From Haloarcula sebkhae (lineage in GTDB: Archaea; Halobacteriota; Halobacteria; Halobacteriales; Haloarculaceae), in assembly GCF_014647415.1 (NCBI RefSeq), contig NZ_BMPD01000011.1, positions 19,887 to 83,886 of the forward strand: a stretch of DNA of 64,000 nucleotides, written 5' to 3'. Position 1 is the first letter of the stretch. Each line of letters starts with the position of its first letter. Positions 53,200-62,141 of this stretch are shown piece by piece. A program made the translations under genes and the position numbers. Under the pieces are notes generated by a model. It was not told where the DNA came from. It did not search any database and saw only the letters and a program-made list of their open reading frames with translations.

Positions 53200-54061
53200 A
53201 GTCTTACCCAGATGTCCGAATGAACCCGAGTCAGTCCCCGACCGAGTGGTTGGGACAACACAACATACGGCTCAGAAAAAATAAATTCACGGTATAGTTC
53301 CTGGATTCCCTGTTTCTCAATGGGTGCAAAGTTACCAGTTGTTCGGGATCTTGGGGTATTCGTTGCACGCTAACCAGGCCGACAAGCCGGCGACACGACG
53401 CTAGGATGGAAGCGTGGCCTCAGGCCCCTCGAACATTGCTCCACCCTCCGTCTTCTTCGGGGTCGTATACGTCCTCCCAGTCGGGCACCTTCTTGGGCCG
53501 ACTCCACGAATCGCGTAGCGAAGCTCTTCGCTGGTCCATCTCTAAGCGGTATCAATATCGATTCGAATCGACGCGAGAGTGACGCTGTATCTGGTACGAC
53601 CAAACAGTCCGACAGCCTGCACTGGGATTGAAACCTCTCCCGGCTTGACGAGCGAGATGCCGGCAGTTGTGCTCAAAGCTCTACAGGAGTCTCCCCCACC
53701 CGGCGATGATTGCCACGACTACCCCCTGTGACCGTGGTACTCCAATACGACAGCTGTCCTTCCGCGATCCGAGCAACCGATACCGAGTGCAAAACAGAGC
53801 AAGACACCACTACAGCCCTTTTGAACCGGATTCTCTCACACACCGTCGAAGCAAGTATGACATAATGTCGGCCTGAATCAGTCTATATTGTCGGGGGATG
53901 CAAGACCGAGGCATCTGTTTCTCAAACCGTTTCAGTAACGCCGAAGCAGAAACGGCCGGCGGCTGGCCCAGAGTATTCAGTTTTGCAGAGAATTAGCTAA
54001 GCTGAACGTGAGGAATAATTTAAAGGAAAAAATTTAGATATTGTCACTACTAGATAAACTC
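53200..54061. other. gene-poor stretch
   Basis: Contains the first copy of the direct repeat (about 53350-53500). The minus-strand frame there ends SRPKKVPDWEDVYDPEEDGG and WSNVRGA-stop, possibly the end of a lost gene. Frames at 53667-53876 are not convincing. Confidence 0.4.
53350..53500. repeat. direct repeat, left copy
   Basis: Shares CGTTGCACGCTAA, CAGGCCGAC-like sequence, then GCTCCACCCT and CGGGGTCGTATACG with 55070-55220 in the same orientation, with diverged bases between. The two copies flank the AT-rich lipoprotein gene. Confidence 0.55.
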
Positions 54062-55045
54062 ATGGTAAGCAGACGTACCATACTGAAAACAGGATGTTCC
54101 GGAACTATATTCTTAGCAGGTTGTGCTTCAAGTTCGAACAATCCACAAAATTCAAGAGAAAATGGAAACTCGTCTGAAGGTATTGGCGAAACATCAGAAA
54201 GATTAAGATGTGGGAATATTACCGGAACACATATTCTGACTATAACCCCACAGGGCTACACTCTAACAGCTGACGATCGTCAGACTGCGGAATCATTTAT
54301 TAACGATGTCAATGGGCTAGAAGCCGACGATATTACAGGAATAACTCCCGCTGAGGTGACGGAAATTGAGTCTTCTGAGGGATACCTAATAGAATTTAAC
54401 CAAGGTAATTATCAAGAGTCGGATATGGAATCTTTTGTAAACCAATATGATGGAATCAATAGCTATTCTGTTGGAGTCAGTAGATTGAGCTTAATCAAAA
54501 TTGGAAGAATGCTTTATAATAGATTGCACGGAACTCAATCAGTTTCGGATTTTTCGGTTTTTCATGTAGTTACGAATGATTCATCTGCAGATTTGATAGC
54601 AGCAGATATAACAGCTGTAGAGGATGGACCATTCCCTAGTTCGCTTGGAAACATTTCCTTTCATGTACAGGTTAGTGGCAAAGAAACAATCACAGTAAGA
54701 CAATCTAATCTAAGTGGAAAGTTTGAAACTTATGAATCGACCGGACCAAGGGTAGTATTATATCTCCCCTCTGATGTTATGGATAAATTCCAAGAACTAG
54801 TAAATCAAGGAGCTTTCGATGGGGAGAGCGATTCTCAAATCCGGGTCAAATTTAGGGACGAAACAATTTTTGAAGGTGGTATTACTCAGGAACTTCAAGA
54901 GTCGATAAAATCAGACTCTTGGAGTGGGGAGATAGCTGTGCCGTTTGAAAATTCAGACACAGCGAAAGAATTTGCGATAGTATTAAACTTAGATACGCTT
55001 GGTCGATTCGCCACAGAAAGCACTATAGAAGTTTGTGAGCAATAA
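54062..55045 (+). CDS. AT-rich Tat lipoprotein
   Basis: 327 residues from ATG 54062. Tat lipoprotein signal SRRTILKTGCSGTIFLAGC, then a Ser/Asn-rich linker and an outside domain of unknown family with strands (THILTITPQGYTLTA, AVEDGPFPSSLG, PRVVLYLPSD). Codons are AT-rich and the protein less acidic than its neighbours. Bounded by imperfect direct repeats, which suggests insertion as a unit. Confidence 0.75.
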   Translation: MVSRRTILKTGCSGTIFLAGCASSSNNPQNSRENGNSSEGIGETSERLRCGNITGTHILTITPQGYTLTADDRQTAESFINDVNGLEADDITGITPAEVTEIESSEGYLIEFNQGNYQESDMESFVNQYDGINSYSVGVSRLSLIKIGRMLYNRLHGTQSVSDFSVFHVVTNDSSADLIAADITAVEDGPFPSSLGNISFHVQVSGKETITVRQSNLSGKFETYESTGPRVVLYLPSDVMDKFQELVNQGAFDGESDSQIRVKFRDETIFEGGITQELQESIKSDSWSGEIAVPFENSDTAKEFAIVLNLDTLGRFATESTIEVCEQ

Positions 55046-55069
55046 ATAATGCATTCAACAGCTGTTCCA

Positions 55070-55220
55070 GATTTTGGGCAATCCGTTGCACGCTAATCAA
55101 GCCGACCATCCGGCGGCGCGAAGGGGGGGTTGCGAAGGCTGCATGAAAACCGGGCGTCAGCCACCCCTAACTTGCTCCACCCTGCGTACTCCTCGGGGCC
55201 GTATACGCCCTCCAGCCGGG
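55070..55220. repeat. direct repeat, right copy
   Basis: Same order of conserved blocks as the left copy at 53350: CGTTGCACGCTAA, AGCCGAC, GCTCCACCCTGCGT and CGGGGCCGTATACG. About 1.7 kb separates the copies. Confidence 0.55.
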
Positions 55221-55350
55221 TACTCCAAGTGGCCCGTGGCCGCGTCGAGTCTCCCGATATCATCACCCCACCGCGGCCAAATCCCGCTCTCTCACTCTAG
55301 TGCTTCTGTGCTAACCGAACGCTTATCCCACTCATACAGCAAATAAGCGT

Positions 55351-55620
55351 ATGGCCAGTTCGACACGCGATGAAGATCCCCACGAGGACGAGATTCGGAT
55401 GTGGCGCGAAGGGGACACGTGGGTCATCACGGATGTCGACACCGGCGTCACCACACAGGGTGAGACTCGGCAGGAGGCCCTCGAAATGCTCGATGATGCG
55501 GTTGCGGCCTACAACGACGACCGTGGCCACGAGCCCACCGACGAGGAACTCCGCGAGCTGGGGATTGATCCCGACGATAACACGACCGGTGATGGCGAAC
55601 TGCCCGAGTTCATGCAGTAA
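55351..55620 (+). CDS. hicB: HicB-family antitoxin
   Basis: 89 residues: RMWREGDTWVITDVDTGVTT, GETRQEALEMLDDAVAAYND and an acidic C-terminal helix. This is the HicB partial RNase-H-like fold that blocks HicA. Directly followed by hicA with no gap. The promoter is just upstream of the GTATGG start. Confidence 0.9.
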   Translation: MASSTRDEDPHEDEIRMWREGDTWVITDVDTGVTTQGETRQEALEMLDDAVAAYNDDRGHEPTDEELRELGIDPDDNTTGDGELPEFMQ

Positions 55621-55872
55621 ATGGCGCGGGGTACGCTTTCTGGCAGGGATGTCGTGACGGTCTTAGTAAACGTCGGCGGCTTCGAGTGGCGTCGGACGAC
55701 TGGCGATCACGCCCAACTCTACTACCAGCACCCGACCAACGAAAGCGACCAACGACACGTCACTATTCCACTGCATGACGAGCTCAAGACGGGAACGCTC
55801 CGAAGCATCGCCGACGATGCTGGCGCGAACGACTTTGCGGCGTTCTGTGAGTGGATCGACCGCAATTCGTAG
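55621..55872 (+). CDS. hicA: HicA-family toxin
   Basis: 83 residues with the double-stranded RNA-binding-like fold of HicA mRNA interferases: VVTVLVNVGGFEWRRTTGDH with the catalytic His30, then HVTIPLHDELKTGTLRSI. Starts immediately after the hicB stop, so the two are co-translated. Confidence 0.9.
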   Translation: MARGTLSGRDVVTVLVNVGGFEWRRTTGDHAQLYYQHPTNESDQRHVTIPLHDELKTGTLRSIADDAGANDFAAFCEWIDRNS

Positions 55873-56461
55873 GCACTCTGGATCGTTGTCACAGATTGAG
55901 AGTTTTGAGATTTGCAAGCCGGTATTGAGGGACTCGGATATGATATTCAGCGAATTGATAATTCGTGGAATGTTTCAGATAACTCTCTCTGTGCGTTATA
56001 CAGCCTCCGTTCTCGCGATCGTCGACAGTCACAACGCAGGCACGACCGTGCAGCTGCGTGGATCGAAGGACGCCGCCCCTCAACAGAGATGTCTGGGGCA
56101 GTCAGCCACTCCAGTCACTCGCTAATCGGGTACACTCGGATGTTGTACGGGAATACCTGCTGGACAAGTTGTAGCGGAAAGGAACCGCCACATCGACGTA
56201 TAACCGCTGTATCCCGACGATACGCATTGTCTCTATCGAACATTGCGCCTCCAGTTAGGATGTTCAGAGCACTGCTGTACAAGTGAGCCTATCGTTAGAA
56301 GAACCGCCCTCAGATCTTTATTTGCATCCATTGAGATACTCGACGCAACTTAGAGAAGCGATTCTCTACATGTCAGATCGCCTCTTTTCTATGTAGCCAA
56401 GCGAGAGACAGTTGATCTGCTCTACCTCAGCGTTTTGGTCGGTCATAATATACCTGTGAGT
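55873..56461. other. gene-poor stretch
   Basis: A + frame beginning AGIEGLGYDIQRIDNSWN looks protein-like for ~30 residues, then becomes Arg/Ser-rich; probably a broken gene end. Nothing firm. Confidence 0.35.
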
Positions 56462-57454
56462 ATGACCTTCGGGCCGACATGGAGCAATCTGCGTGAGAAC
56501 GTTGACGCACTCCAGTCTACTGCAACGCTTATCACCCCATTGTCGCGCAAAGCCTTCCGGATAGAGGATGTGCAGGAACATCGAGTGTTGATTCAGTATC
56601 GAGACGACGACGAGACGATTCCACTGCAAAAAGAGCAATTCGAGACGCTGTACGAGCGCGTGAGCGACTCTCATGGCGAATTCGATGTTGACCGTCTGCC
56701 GCCAGACGCCGAACCGTACGCAACTGTTCTGTCTCTGCACCCACGCTTCGAGGTCGACGACCGTGCCGGGACACTGACTGAAAGCGATCAGTCTACAGGG
56801 TCGCCGCTGGTGGAAGCTCAAAGCGGGAGTGGGGACCCCGATGAGACTGAGCGCGAAGAACCGGATCTGGATGTCTATGCAGACGCATTACTGTTGATTG
56901 ACGCGCTTGAACGGCATGATATCGCCTCGCTTGAGGACGTCGAAACGCCCGCGCTCGTGAACGTCTACACCCTACTATCGGACGTGCAGCGCAATGCAAA
57001 CGACCTCCGGAAAGCCGTTCGCAGTGTCTTACTTGACCGACTGCATCACGACCAACCAGTCTCCGGGCAGTTTGGGTCCGTCCAGCGGACCACCCGGCGA
57101 AACCGATCGCTCAAAGATGACGAGTTGGTGTTGAACGCGTTCGAAGCTGCTGGCATCGAACGCGAACGGTTGACGACAGTCGATTCCAGTAAAGTCGATG
57201 AAGCACTCGACGTGACCGAACTTTCTGAGTCCGATGTCTACGAGATTGAGCCGAGCGAGTACGTTCGCAAAGCCGATGTGGACGAACAGAAGAAAGAAAC
57301 ACGCCTGCAGGGGTTGAAAGACCAACTCGAGGCGACTGAGGGGGAGGAAGCTGACGATCTCCGAGAGGAAATTGAAGAGCTTGAAGAGCGGATCGCTGAA
57401 CTGACCGAATTTCGATCCGGGCGGTCATTCCATGAATCCTCGACCGGCGGGTAG
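56462..57454 (+). CDS. hypothetical acidic protein with C-terminal coiled coil
   Basis: 330 residues from MTFGPTWSNLRENVDAL; GTG 9 codons upstream is possible. N-terminal domain with strands TATLITPLSRKAFRIEDV and HRVLIQYRDDDETIPLQ, a helical middle (ADALLLIDALERHDIASLED), then SKVDEALDVTELSESDVYE and a coiled coil (EADDLREEIEELEERIAEL). The first domain looks like a small beta-barrel; the last resembles phage or plasmid structural or regulatory proteins. Not recognised. Confidence 0.7.
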   Translation: MTFGPTWSNLRENVDALQSTATLITPLSRKAFRIEDVQEHRVLIQYRDDDETIPLQKEQFETLYERVSDSHGEFDVDRLPPDAEPYATVLSLHPRFEVDDRAGTLTESDQSTGSPLVEAQSGSGDPDETEREEPDLDVYADALLLIDALERHDIASLEDVETPALVNVYTLLSDVQRNANDLRKAVRSVLLDRLHHDQPVSGQFGSVQRTTRRNRSLKDDELVLNAFEAAGIERERLTTVDSSKVDEALDVTELSESDVYEIEPSEYVRKADVDEQKKETRLQGLKDQLEATEGEEADDLREEIEELEERIAELTEFRSGRSFHESSTGG

Positions 57455-57618
57455 CGCAACCACCGCCTACAGCGGTTTGTCAGCCGTCTTCCTGAGGTGT
57501 CTACAGACTCCTGGATGTCCATTCTATAGCGTCCTCTCCCCTTTCAGTAATCCGGCAGGTAGAGATGGTCGTGAACGTTTGTACGCATAAAACTAGTTAT
57601 GACCGGGAGATACCGGCG

Positions 57619-57873
57619 TTAGCCGAGATACTCGTCAGGCGGCCGAATGATGAGGTGGTCACGCAGTGACTCAATTAGGTCGGCAGGAAGTCGAACATAG
57701 CCGTCACCGTCTTGTTCTTTCCCGAATAGCTGCTGTGCGTCTGTGTCGATAACAAGCTGTCTGAGATTGCCATCAAGCGTATTGACCGTGACGTTATGTA
57801 CGGTTCCAAGTTCTTGACCGTCGGTACTCATCACTCGCATGTCGGAGAGCTTGCTTGCGAGGACCGTTTGCAT
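57619..57873 (-). CDS. PRC-barrel domain protein
   Basis: 84 residues from MQTVLASKLSDM: a single PRC-barrel (MRVMSTDGQELGTVHNVTVN, LRQLVIDTDAQQL, YVRLPADLIESLRDHLII). Related haloarchaeal proteins are adaptors, some linked to CdpB-type cell division proteins. The longer upstream frame is not used. Confidence 0.85.
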   Translation of the reverse strand: MQTVLASKLSDMRVMSTDGQELGTVHNVTVNTLDGNLRQLVIDTDAQQLFGKEQDGDGYVRLPADLIESLRDHLIIRPPDEYLG

Positions 57874-58246
57874 ACGTGCGAATATGATACATTCAATACA
57901 CAAATAGATTGCACTTACGCACAAGAGGGTATCAACCCTATCTCTGCAATTATACAGAAGGCTGATACCAGTAGCGCCGAAGATTCTATCGCAGGCACCA
58001 CCCTGAATCCACTTTCGGTGCCTGTATTCCACCTCACCACCCCACTTCTCTATACGACCCACTGGAGTGCCCGAGCAACGATTACGCTTGAGTCGAAACC
58101 ACTAATCATGTACGTATATCCACAATTCCATTGAGCATTTTCTTGGCCTGACTGTGCTAGCCACTATTCACTCCTGTAGGCTGATCGCTCCAGCGGACTC
58201 ACAGCAAGCGTAGTGTCTGACGCAGTTTGATATTCAAGAGTTACCA

Positions 58247-58438
58247 ATGACAGGTATGTTTGGAACAAGTGACACAGACCAACTTGGGGGAATGCGAGCG
58301 CTGATAACGTGTGCGGTTTGTAACACCCCCATCGCGAACGTTGATACGGTCGGCCAACAGGCCACTGTTGAAACCGATATCAAAGACTGTCCGGATCACC
58401 CCGACGCGACGTACACTCTAGCTGTCGAGCGGCTCTGA
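58247..58438 (+). CDS. small zinc-binding protein
   Basis: 63 residues with one CxxC (ITCAVCNTPIANVDTV) and a later Cys/His set (CPDHPDAT), a likely zinc site. Not recognised. The next small gene on the same strand also has a zinc ribbon. Confidence 0.6.
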   Translation: MTGMFGTSDTDQLGGMRALITCAVCNTPIANVDTVGQQATVETDIKDCPDHPDATYTLAVERL

Positions 58439-58453
58439 AACCAGCACTTGGGT

Positions 58454-58627
58454 GTGCATTCTCAGCACCACCATTTTATCCAGCCAACCCGTGGCTCAAG
58501 ATGTATAGTTAACTCCGAGACAGTCCTGTGTCTAGTCTGTGGCTGGAGTGGAATCAAAGCCCGGCTGTCAACTAATGGCGGACAGTACCAGTGCCCGTCG
58601 TGCAGCAGTTCAATCCGGCTTGAGTGA
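58454..58627 (+). CDS. zinc-ribbon microprotein, 57 aa
   Basis: A 57-codon frame from GTG 58454: QHHHFIQPTRGSRCIVN, then VLCLVCGWSGIKARLSTNGG and YQCPSCSSSIRLE to TGA. The CxxC pairs and GWSG are the usual haloarchaeal zinc-ribbon pattern. Starts 15 bases after the preceding stop, so probably one transcript. Confidence 0.55.
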   Translation: MHSQHHHFIQPTRGSRCIVNSETVLCLVCGWSGIKARLSTNGGQYQCPSCSSSIRLE

Positions 58628-58757
58628 ACCCAGCCCAAAGCAGCCACTACCGGTTTCGTGGGATGACCGGACGATTTTATGTTATGCCATGTACAGCCTT
58701 GCTTCCTCACATCTCCGCAGGATGGATACCTGAGCGTTGCGATATTACGCTTCCAGG

Positions 58758-59288
58758 TTACTCGATCTCGGCGCGTATCTCACGGACGACGGACAACACC
58801 GACCGCCACTGTGTCGCCGAGCCGGGGATACTGTCCTCGTCACTCCCAGTCCGGTCCGTAATCGCCGCCTGTACTGCCTCGGGATCGTCGATCCGTCGAA
58901 ACTGTAGATCACCGCCGCCCGCGACTTCGATAGTGATGGTTCCGTAGCCGAAGGCTGAGCCCGTGATGGACCGGCTGTAACCGGTGTTTTGGACCTTGTT
59001 TAGTCCGACGCGACGAACAGTGCGACCGGCTATGCCGTGTTTCAGCCAGAGCGCACGCGTCGTGAGCAGGTACTTCGTCCGTCGCACCCGGAGAAGAGCC
59101 CACGCCATCACGCCGACGCCAGGGGCGACACCAATGGCCGCTCGTGGGTCCGCGAGCACCGCCGCTGCGACCGCGAAGGCACACACTGCGATCCCGACAC
59201 TGACACCGGGGAGCGCCGCTGAGAGCCGCGGCTGTCCTTCCCAGACGACGCGCTCGTCGCCGTGCCGGAACCACCAATCATCACTCAT
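58758..59288 (-). CDS. bacterial-type PH-domain membrane protein
   Basis: 176 residues. Two membrane helices (GVSVGIAVCAFAVAAAVLA, GVAPGVGVMAWALL), then a YdbT/bPH2-like domain (KYLLTTRALWLKHGIAGRTV, VGLNKVQNTGYSRS, GTITIEVAGGGDLQFRRIDDP) and an acidic tail. Its ATG overlaps the stop of a related gene in front (ATGA), forming a pair. Confidence 0.85.
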   Translation of the reverse strand: MSDDWWFRHGDERVVWEGQPRLSAALPGVSVGIAVCAFAVAAAVLADPRAAIGVAPGVGVMAWALLRVRRTKYLLTTRALWLKHGIAGRTVRRVGLNKVQNTGYSRSITGSAFGYGTITIEVAGGGDLQFRRIDDPEAVQAAITDRTGSDEDSIPGSATQWRSVLSVVREIRAEIE

Positions 59289-59622
59289 CGCTCGTCAGTG
59301 GCTGTTCTGTCACTGGATGGCTGTTCTCCGCCGACCGGGTCGTTGCCGTCGTCATCGGCCAGTTCCTGACGGATCGCCTGGAGCTCGTGGAGGATTTCGT
59401 CTAGCACGTCGTTGGTGTCGTCTCCCGCGTCTCCGTTGCTCTGCTCTCGGTCATCAACTTCCCGTGCGATTAGTTCCTGGACCGACGCCGGATCCGGGAT
59501 GCTGCGGAACTTGAGTTCGACACCCGACCCGCCGGCGGGGCCCCGCCGGCGTCGTTACCGCGCGCGACGTCCAGATGCAACTCTCGCCAGTCGGTATCGG
59601 GCCAACTGTCTGTGTCGGTCAC
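59285..59622 (-). pseudogene. PH-domain partner gene with frameshift
   Basis: From GTG 59622 the frame reads SWPDTDWRELHLDVARGNDA and then loses phase in a 20-bp GC palindrome (59531-59550). The other phase continues GVELKFRSIPDPASVQELI, with an acidic helical end (VLDEILHELQAIRQEL). Together they give ~111 residues, about the second half of a PH-domain protein. The ATGA overlap with the next gene is kept. Confidence 0.5.
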
Positions 59623-59731
59623 ACCCTATGGTTGATTCAACCAGCCTGCCCTGATCAAAGCGCCGTGCGAGATATGCGTACTGCATCAGTTATGAGAGTT
59701 TCTACCAGTACAAACGCAGTACTGTGTCTCC

Positions 59732-59767
59732 GAATTCAGTGAGAGTACAGAATTCAGTGAGAGTACA
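59732..59767. repeat. 18-bp tandem duplication
   Basis: GAATTCAGTGAGAGTACA occurs twice without a gap, followed by a partial third copy. Confidence 0.85.
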
Positions 59768-59874
59768 GAAATTCCAGCTAATTAGTGTGGAAAACGCTTG
59801 AAGCGCGTATTTCCGGGCGCAGTCCAGATTAATCTGGAAAGAACACTGTCACACGCTTCTTCCATCCCCTTACT

Positions 59875-60027
59875 ATGTCTGATGACACGCGAAGCCCAGA
59901 TCGCTGCCCAGACTGTGACCAGCCCATCGCAAACTCGTGGATTCTGGTTGAATACGAGGAGGACGATGGCACAGAGGACATCTGGGCAGAGTGTCCGACG
60001 TGTCGAGATGTCGTTGAGCTGGAGTAG
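59875..60027 (+). CDS. zinc-ribbon microprotein, 50 aa (DUF7837-like)
   Basis: MSDDTRSPDRCPDCDQPIAN, then SWILVEYEEDDGTEDIWAE and CPTCRDVVELE to TAG. Two CxxC pairs around a WILVEYEEDDG strand are typical of a common haloarchaeal zinc-ribbon family; the DUF number is from memory. A TATA-like element is not obvious. Confidence 0.75.
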   Translation: MSDDTRSPDRCPDCDQPIANSWILVEYEEDDGTEDIWAECPTCRDVVELE

Positions 60028-60054
60028 TTCGAGAGAATGATGAGGGAAGGAGCT

Positions 60055-60513
60055 TCAGGTGTCCGCTTCACCCCGCCGTAGCCATCGAAGTCCAGTAATG
60101 CCAATCGCAATCCCAGTGAGGAGGAAGGGGGTTATCTTAATATAGTCAAAGATGTGTCCTGCCGATCCTCTCGTCACCACCTCGTATATCGTTCCCTTGC
60201 TCTGGACGTAATAGAAGCCAGCATCATCGGAGTAGTACCATTCCGGCGCCCGGTTTTCTTTGCCATGAACAGTGTAACTGCCCTCATTAGCCAAGGCCTC
60301 TCGGAATGCTGATCTCGCTTCTGGCGACAGATCACCGACTGGAGTCACGGTCTTACTCTCTGGAACTTCGTCGGCTTCGACAGTTCGCTCGATTTGATGT
60401 GTGGATTGTGCCTCGCCAGGGTGGGGGATCAAAATGAACCCGAGTACGACGATTGTGAGACCAACGATAACAAGGGCACCGCCAGCAGGTTGTCGATTCT
60501 TTCTGGAGGGCAT
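60055..60513 (-). CDS. two-helix membrane protein with extracellular domain
   Basis: 152 residues: helix at 13-30 (GALVIVGLTIVVLGFILIP), outside domain with DLSPEARSAFREALANEGSY and DAGFYYVQSKGTIYEVV, then a C-terminal helix (ITPFLLTGIAIGITGLRWL). Same layout as 9144 and 22349. Ends RRGEADT. Function unknown. Confidence 0.75.
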   Translation of the reverse strand: MPSRKNRQPAGGALVIVGLTIVVLGFILIPHPGEAQSTHQIERTVEADEVPESKTVTPVGDLSPEARSAFREALANEGSYTVHGKENRAPEWYYSDDAGFYYVQSKGTIYEVVTRGSAGHIFDYIKITPFLLTGIAIGITGLRWLRRGEADT

Positions 60514-60946
60514 CGATGAGTTCTGCCAGCAGCGAGTAAAAATACCTTTCCGATATTCTCAGGCGCGGAGAGTAGCGTCATGGTTAGGCGGTGAACGATT
60601 GATGCTGCCCGTACAAGGTCGTTTAGGCGAGACTGGCGTTTTTACTGCTCTGACGCACCTCTGCAATGAACGATACGGCCCGTCTAAATGTGGAAAGCCC
60701 ACTCGGGAGAGATATTTCTCCTGAGTGGGCTGTGATAGGTATGAATGGTGGCGGCGAACCGGATTTCCTAGATGCTCGCACACTCCAGTACTCCCCAGAA
60801 CGCTGGTGGGCTTAGTTGAAGACTATCGAGATTACGAACGCCTAAGTGGGGACTCAAGAGTCGCTGTGGGCTCAGTTTACCACAGAGGCTGCTATTCAAC
60901 AAGACACACTATATTTAATTACACCAAACTGCTGGGTCAAAGTGAA

Positions 60947-61231
60947 ATGCACGATCTTACTGGGTTCCATCGAGACCTGCTATATGTCGTTCACGGGCTA
61001 AACAACCCATATGGCTTAGCGATCAAAGAAGAGATGGATGAGTACTATTACCAAGATATCAATCATGGGAGACTATACTCAAATCTTGACACGCTTGTCG
61101 AGAAGGGGCTCGTTGAAAAGGGAGAAAAAGACAAGCGGACCAACACTTACTCAACCACACAACGTGGTGAACGGGAGATCACTGCTCGAAATGAGTGGGT
61201 GAGCCAACATTTGACATCCTCCTCCGCATGA
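60947..61231 (+). CDS. PadR-family regulator
   Basis: 94 residues from ATG 60947 (MHDLTGFHRDLLYVVHGLNN). PadR plan with YGLAIKEEMDEYYYQDINHG and LYSNLDTLVEKGLVEKGEKD. A TATA box ATATTTAATT lies at 60911, suited to a leaderless transcript. About half identical to the protein at 28623. A lone TATTCAACA sequence just upstream (60893) is the IS5/MITE end motif. Confidence 0.85.
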   Translation: MHDLTGFHRDLLYVVHGLNNPYGLAIKEEMDEYYYQDINHGRLYSNLDTLVEKGLVEKGEKDKRTNTYSTTQRGEREITARNEWVSQHLTSSSA

Positions 61232-61492
61232 GCGGTAATTTTCACGCACCAAGGTGTCCTTTCACCTCCAGTAGGCGGTCCGGAAACGTCCGTATCAAGA
61301 CAGAGAATAGGTACATCAGACAGGTTATATCTTTTTCAGAGCCGAAAGAGTTGCAAAGGGAGCGAACGATTCAGCAGTTTCGATAGATGGGATAGATCCG
61401 GAAAATGAGTGTTCGACGCTGCGATCGGGTGCCCTCGCCAGTGGCGTTTCGGGTCAGAAACCGTTAATCAGGAGCGTGAGAAAGTCGGGGGC

Positions 61493-61891
61493 GTGACTGA
61501 CGATCTGGTGTATCCCTCTGTCGAGCTCATCGTTGAGATCCACGACCAGATCGTGGCAGAAGGCGATATCACGGAATCAGGGGTCCGGTCAGAGGACGCG
61601 ATTGCATCCGCACTACAGTACGTTTCGGAGGGGTTCTTTGGGGAGGTACCTGAGACGATCCATCAGAAGGCGGTGCATCTGATGCGCCTACTCGTTTCGG
61701 ATCATCCGTTCGTCGACGGAAACAAGCGGACAGCACTCCGGACGGTGGTCGTTTTTTATATGATAAACGGATACACATTCGATTACGGTGATGAGGTTCG
61801 GGCGCTCTTGCACCGGTTTGCAACCGGTGATACCACGGTCGACGTAGGCACTGCCGTCATCTACTTCCGAGCATGTGCTCGCCGCAACTGA
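61493..61891 (+). CDS. doc: Doc/Fic-family protein
   Basis: 132 residues from GTG 61493. Doc-type Fic fold with the active motif HPFVDGNKRTAL at 71-82; Doc toxins phosphorylate EF-Tu-like factors, in archaea the target is not known. Helices DAIASALQYVSEGFFGEV and HQKAVHLMRLLVSD lead to it. Followed by a 56-codon gene; no Phd-type antitoxin is in front, although one should lie in the preceding 260 bp. Confidence 0.8.
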   Translation: MTDDLVYPSVELIVEIHDQIVAEGDITESGVRSEDAIASALQYVSEGFFGEVPETIHQKAVHLMRLLVSDHPFVDGNKRTALRTVVVFYMINGYTFDYGDEVRALLHRFATGDTTVDVGTAVIYFRACARRN

Positions 61892-61925
61892 TAAACCGAT
61901 ACACTTGGTACTGATAGATAGAGAA

Positions 61926-62096
61926 ATGGCGTCCAGTACCGATTCCTCGACGGCGATTGACGAGGAAGTCCGGCAATTGTACGAGCGATACCAGGCGGCT
62001 GAAAGCGACGCTGAGCGTCGCAAGATTGCTCTTGAGATGGGGAAGCTCGATGGACACCGCCATGCAGAGATCTACGCAGCGCTCGAGAACGAGTGA
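61926..62096 (+). CDS. small helical protein after doc
   Basis: 56 residues, mostly helix: STAIDEEVRQLYERYQAAES and RRKIALEMGKLDGHRHAEIY. Charged and acidic. Position 34 bases after doc suggests an accessory or antitoxin role; this is inference. Confidence 0.55.
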   Translation: MASSTDSSTAIDEEVRQLYERYQAAESDAERRKIALEMGKLDGHRHAEIYAALENE

Positions 62097-62141
62097 GAAG
62101 CCCCCTGTTCGACGCTCGCTTGTACAGCGTCTACGTGTATT

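Noticed and set aside
53667..53876. 69-codon + frame
   Set aside because: Ser/Arg/Tyr-rich, no start context, no domain.
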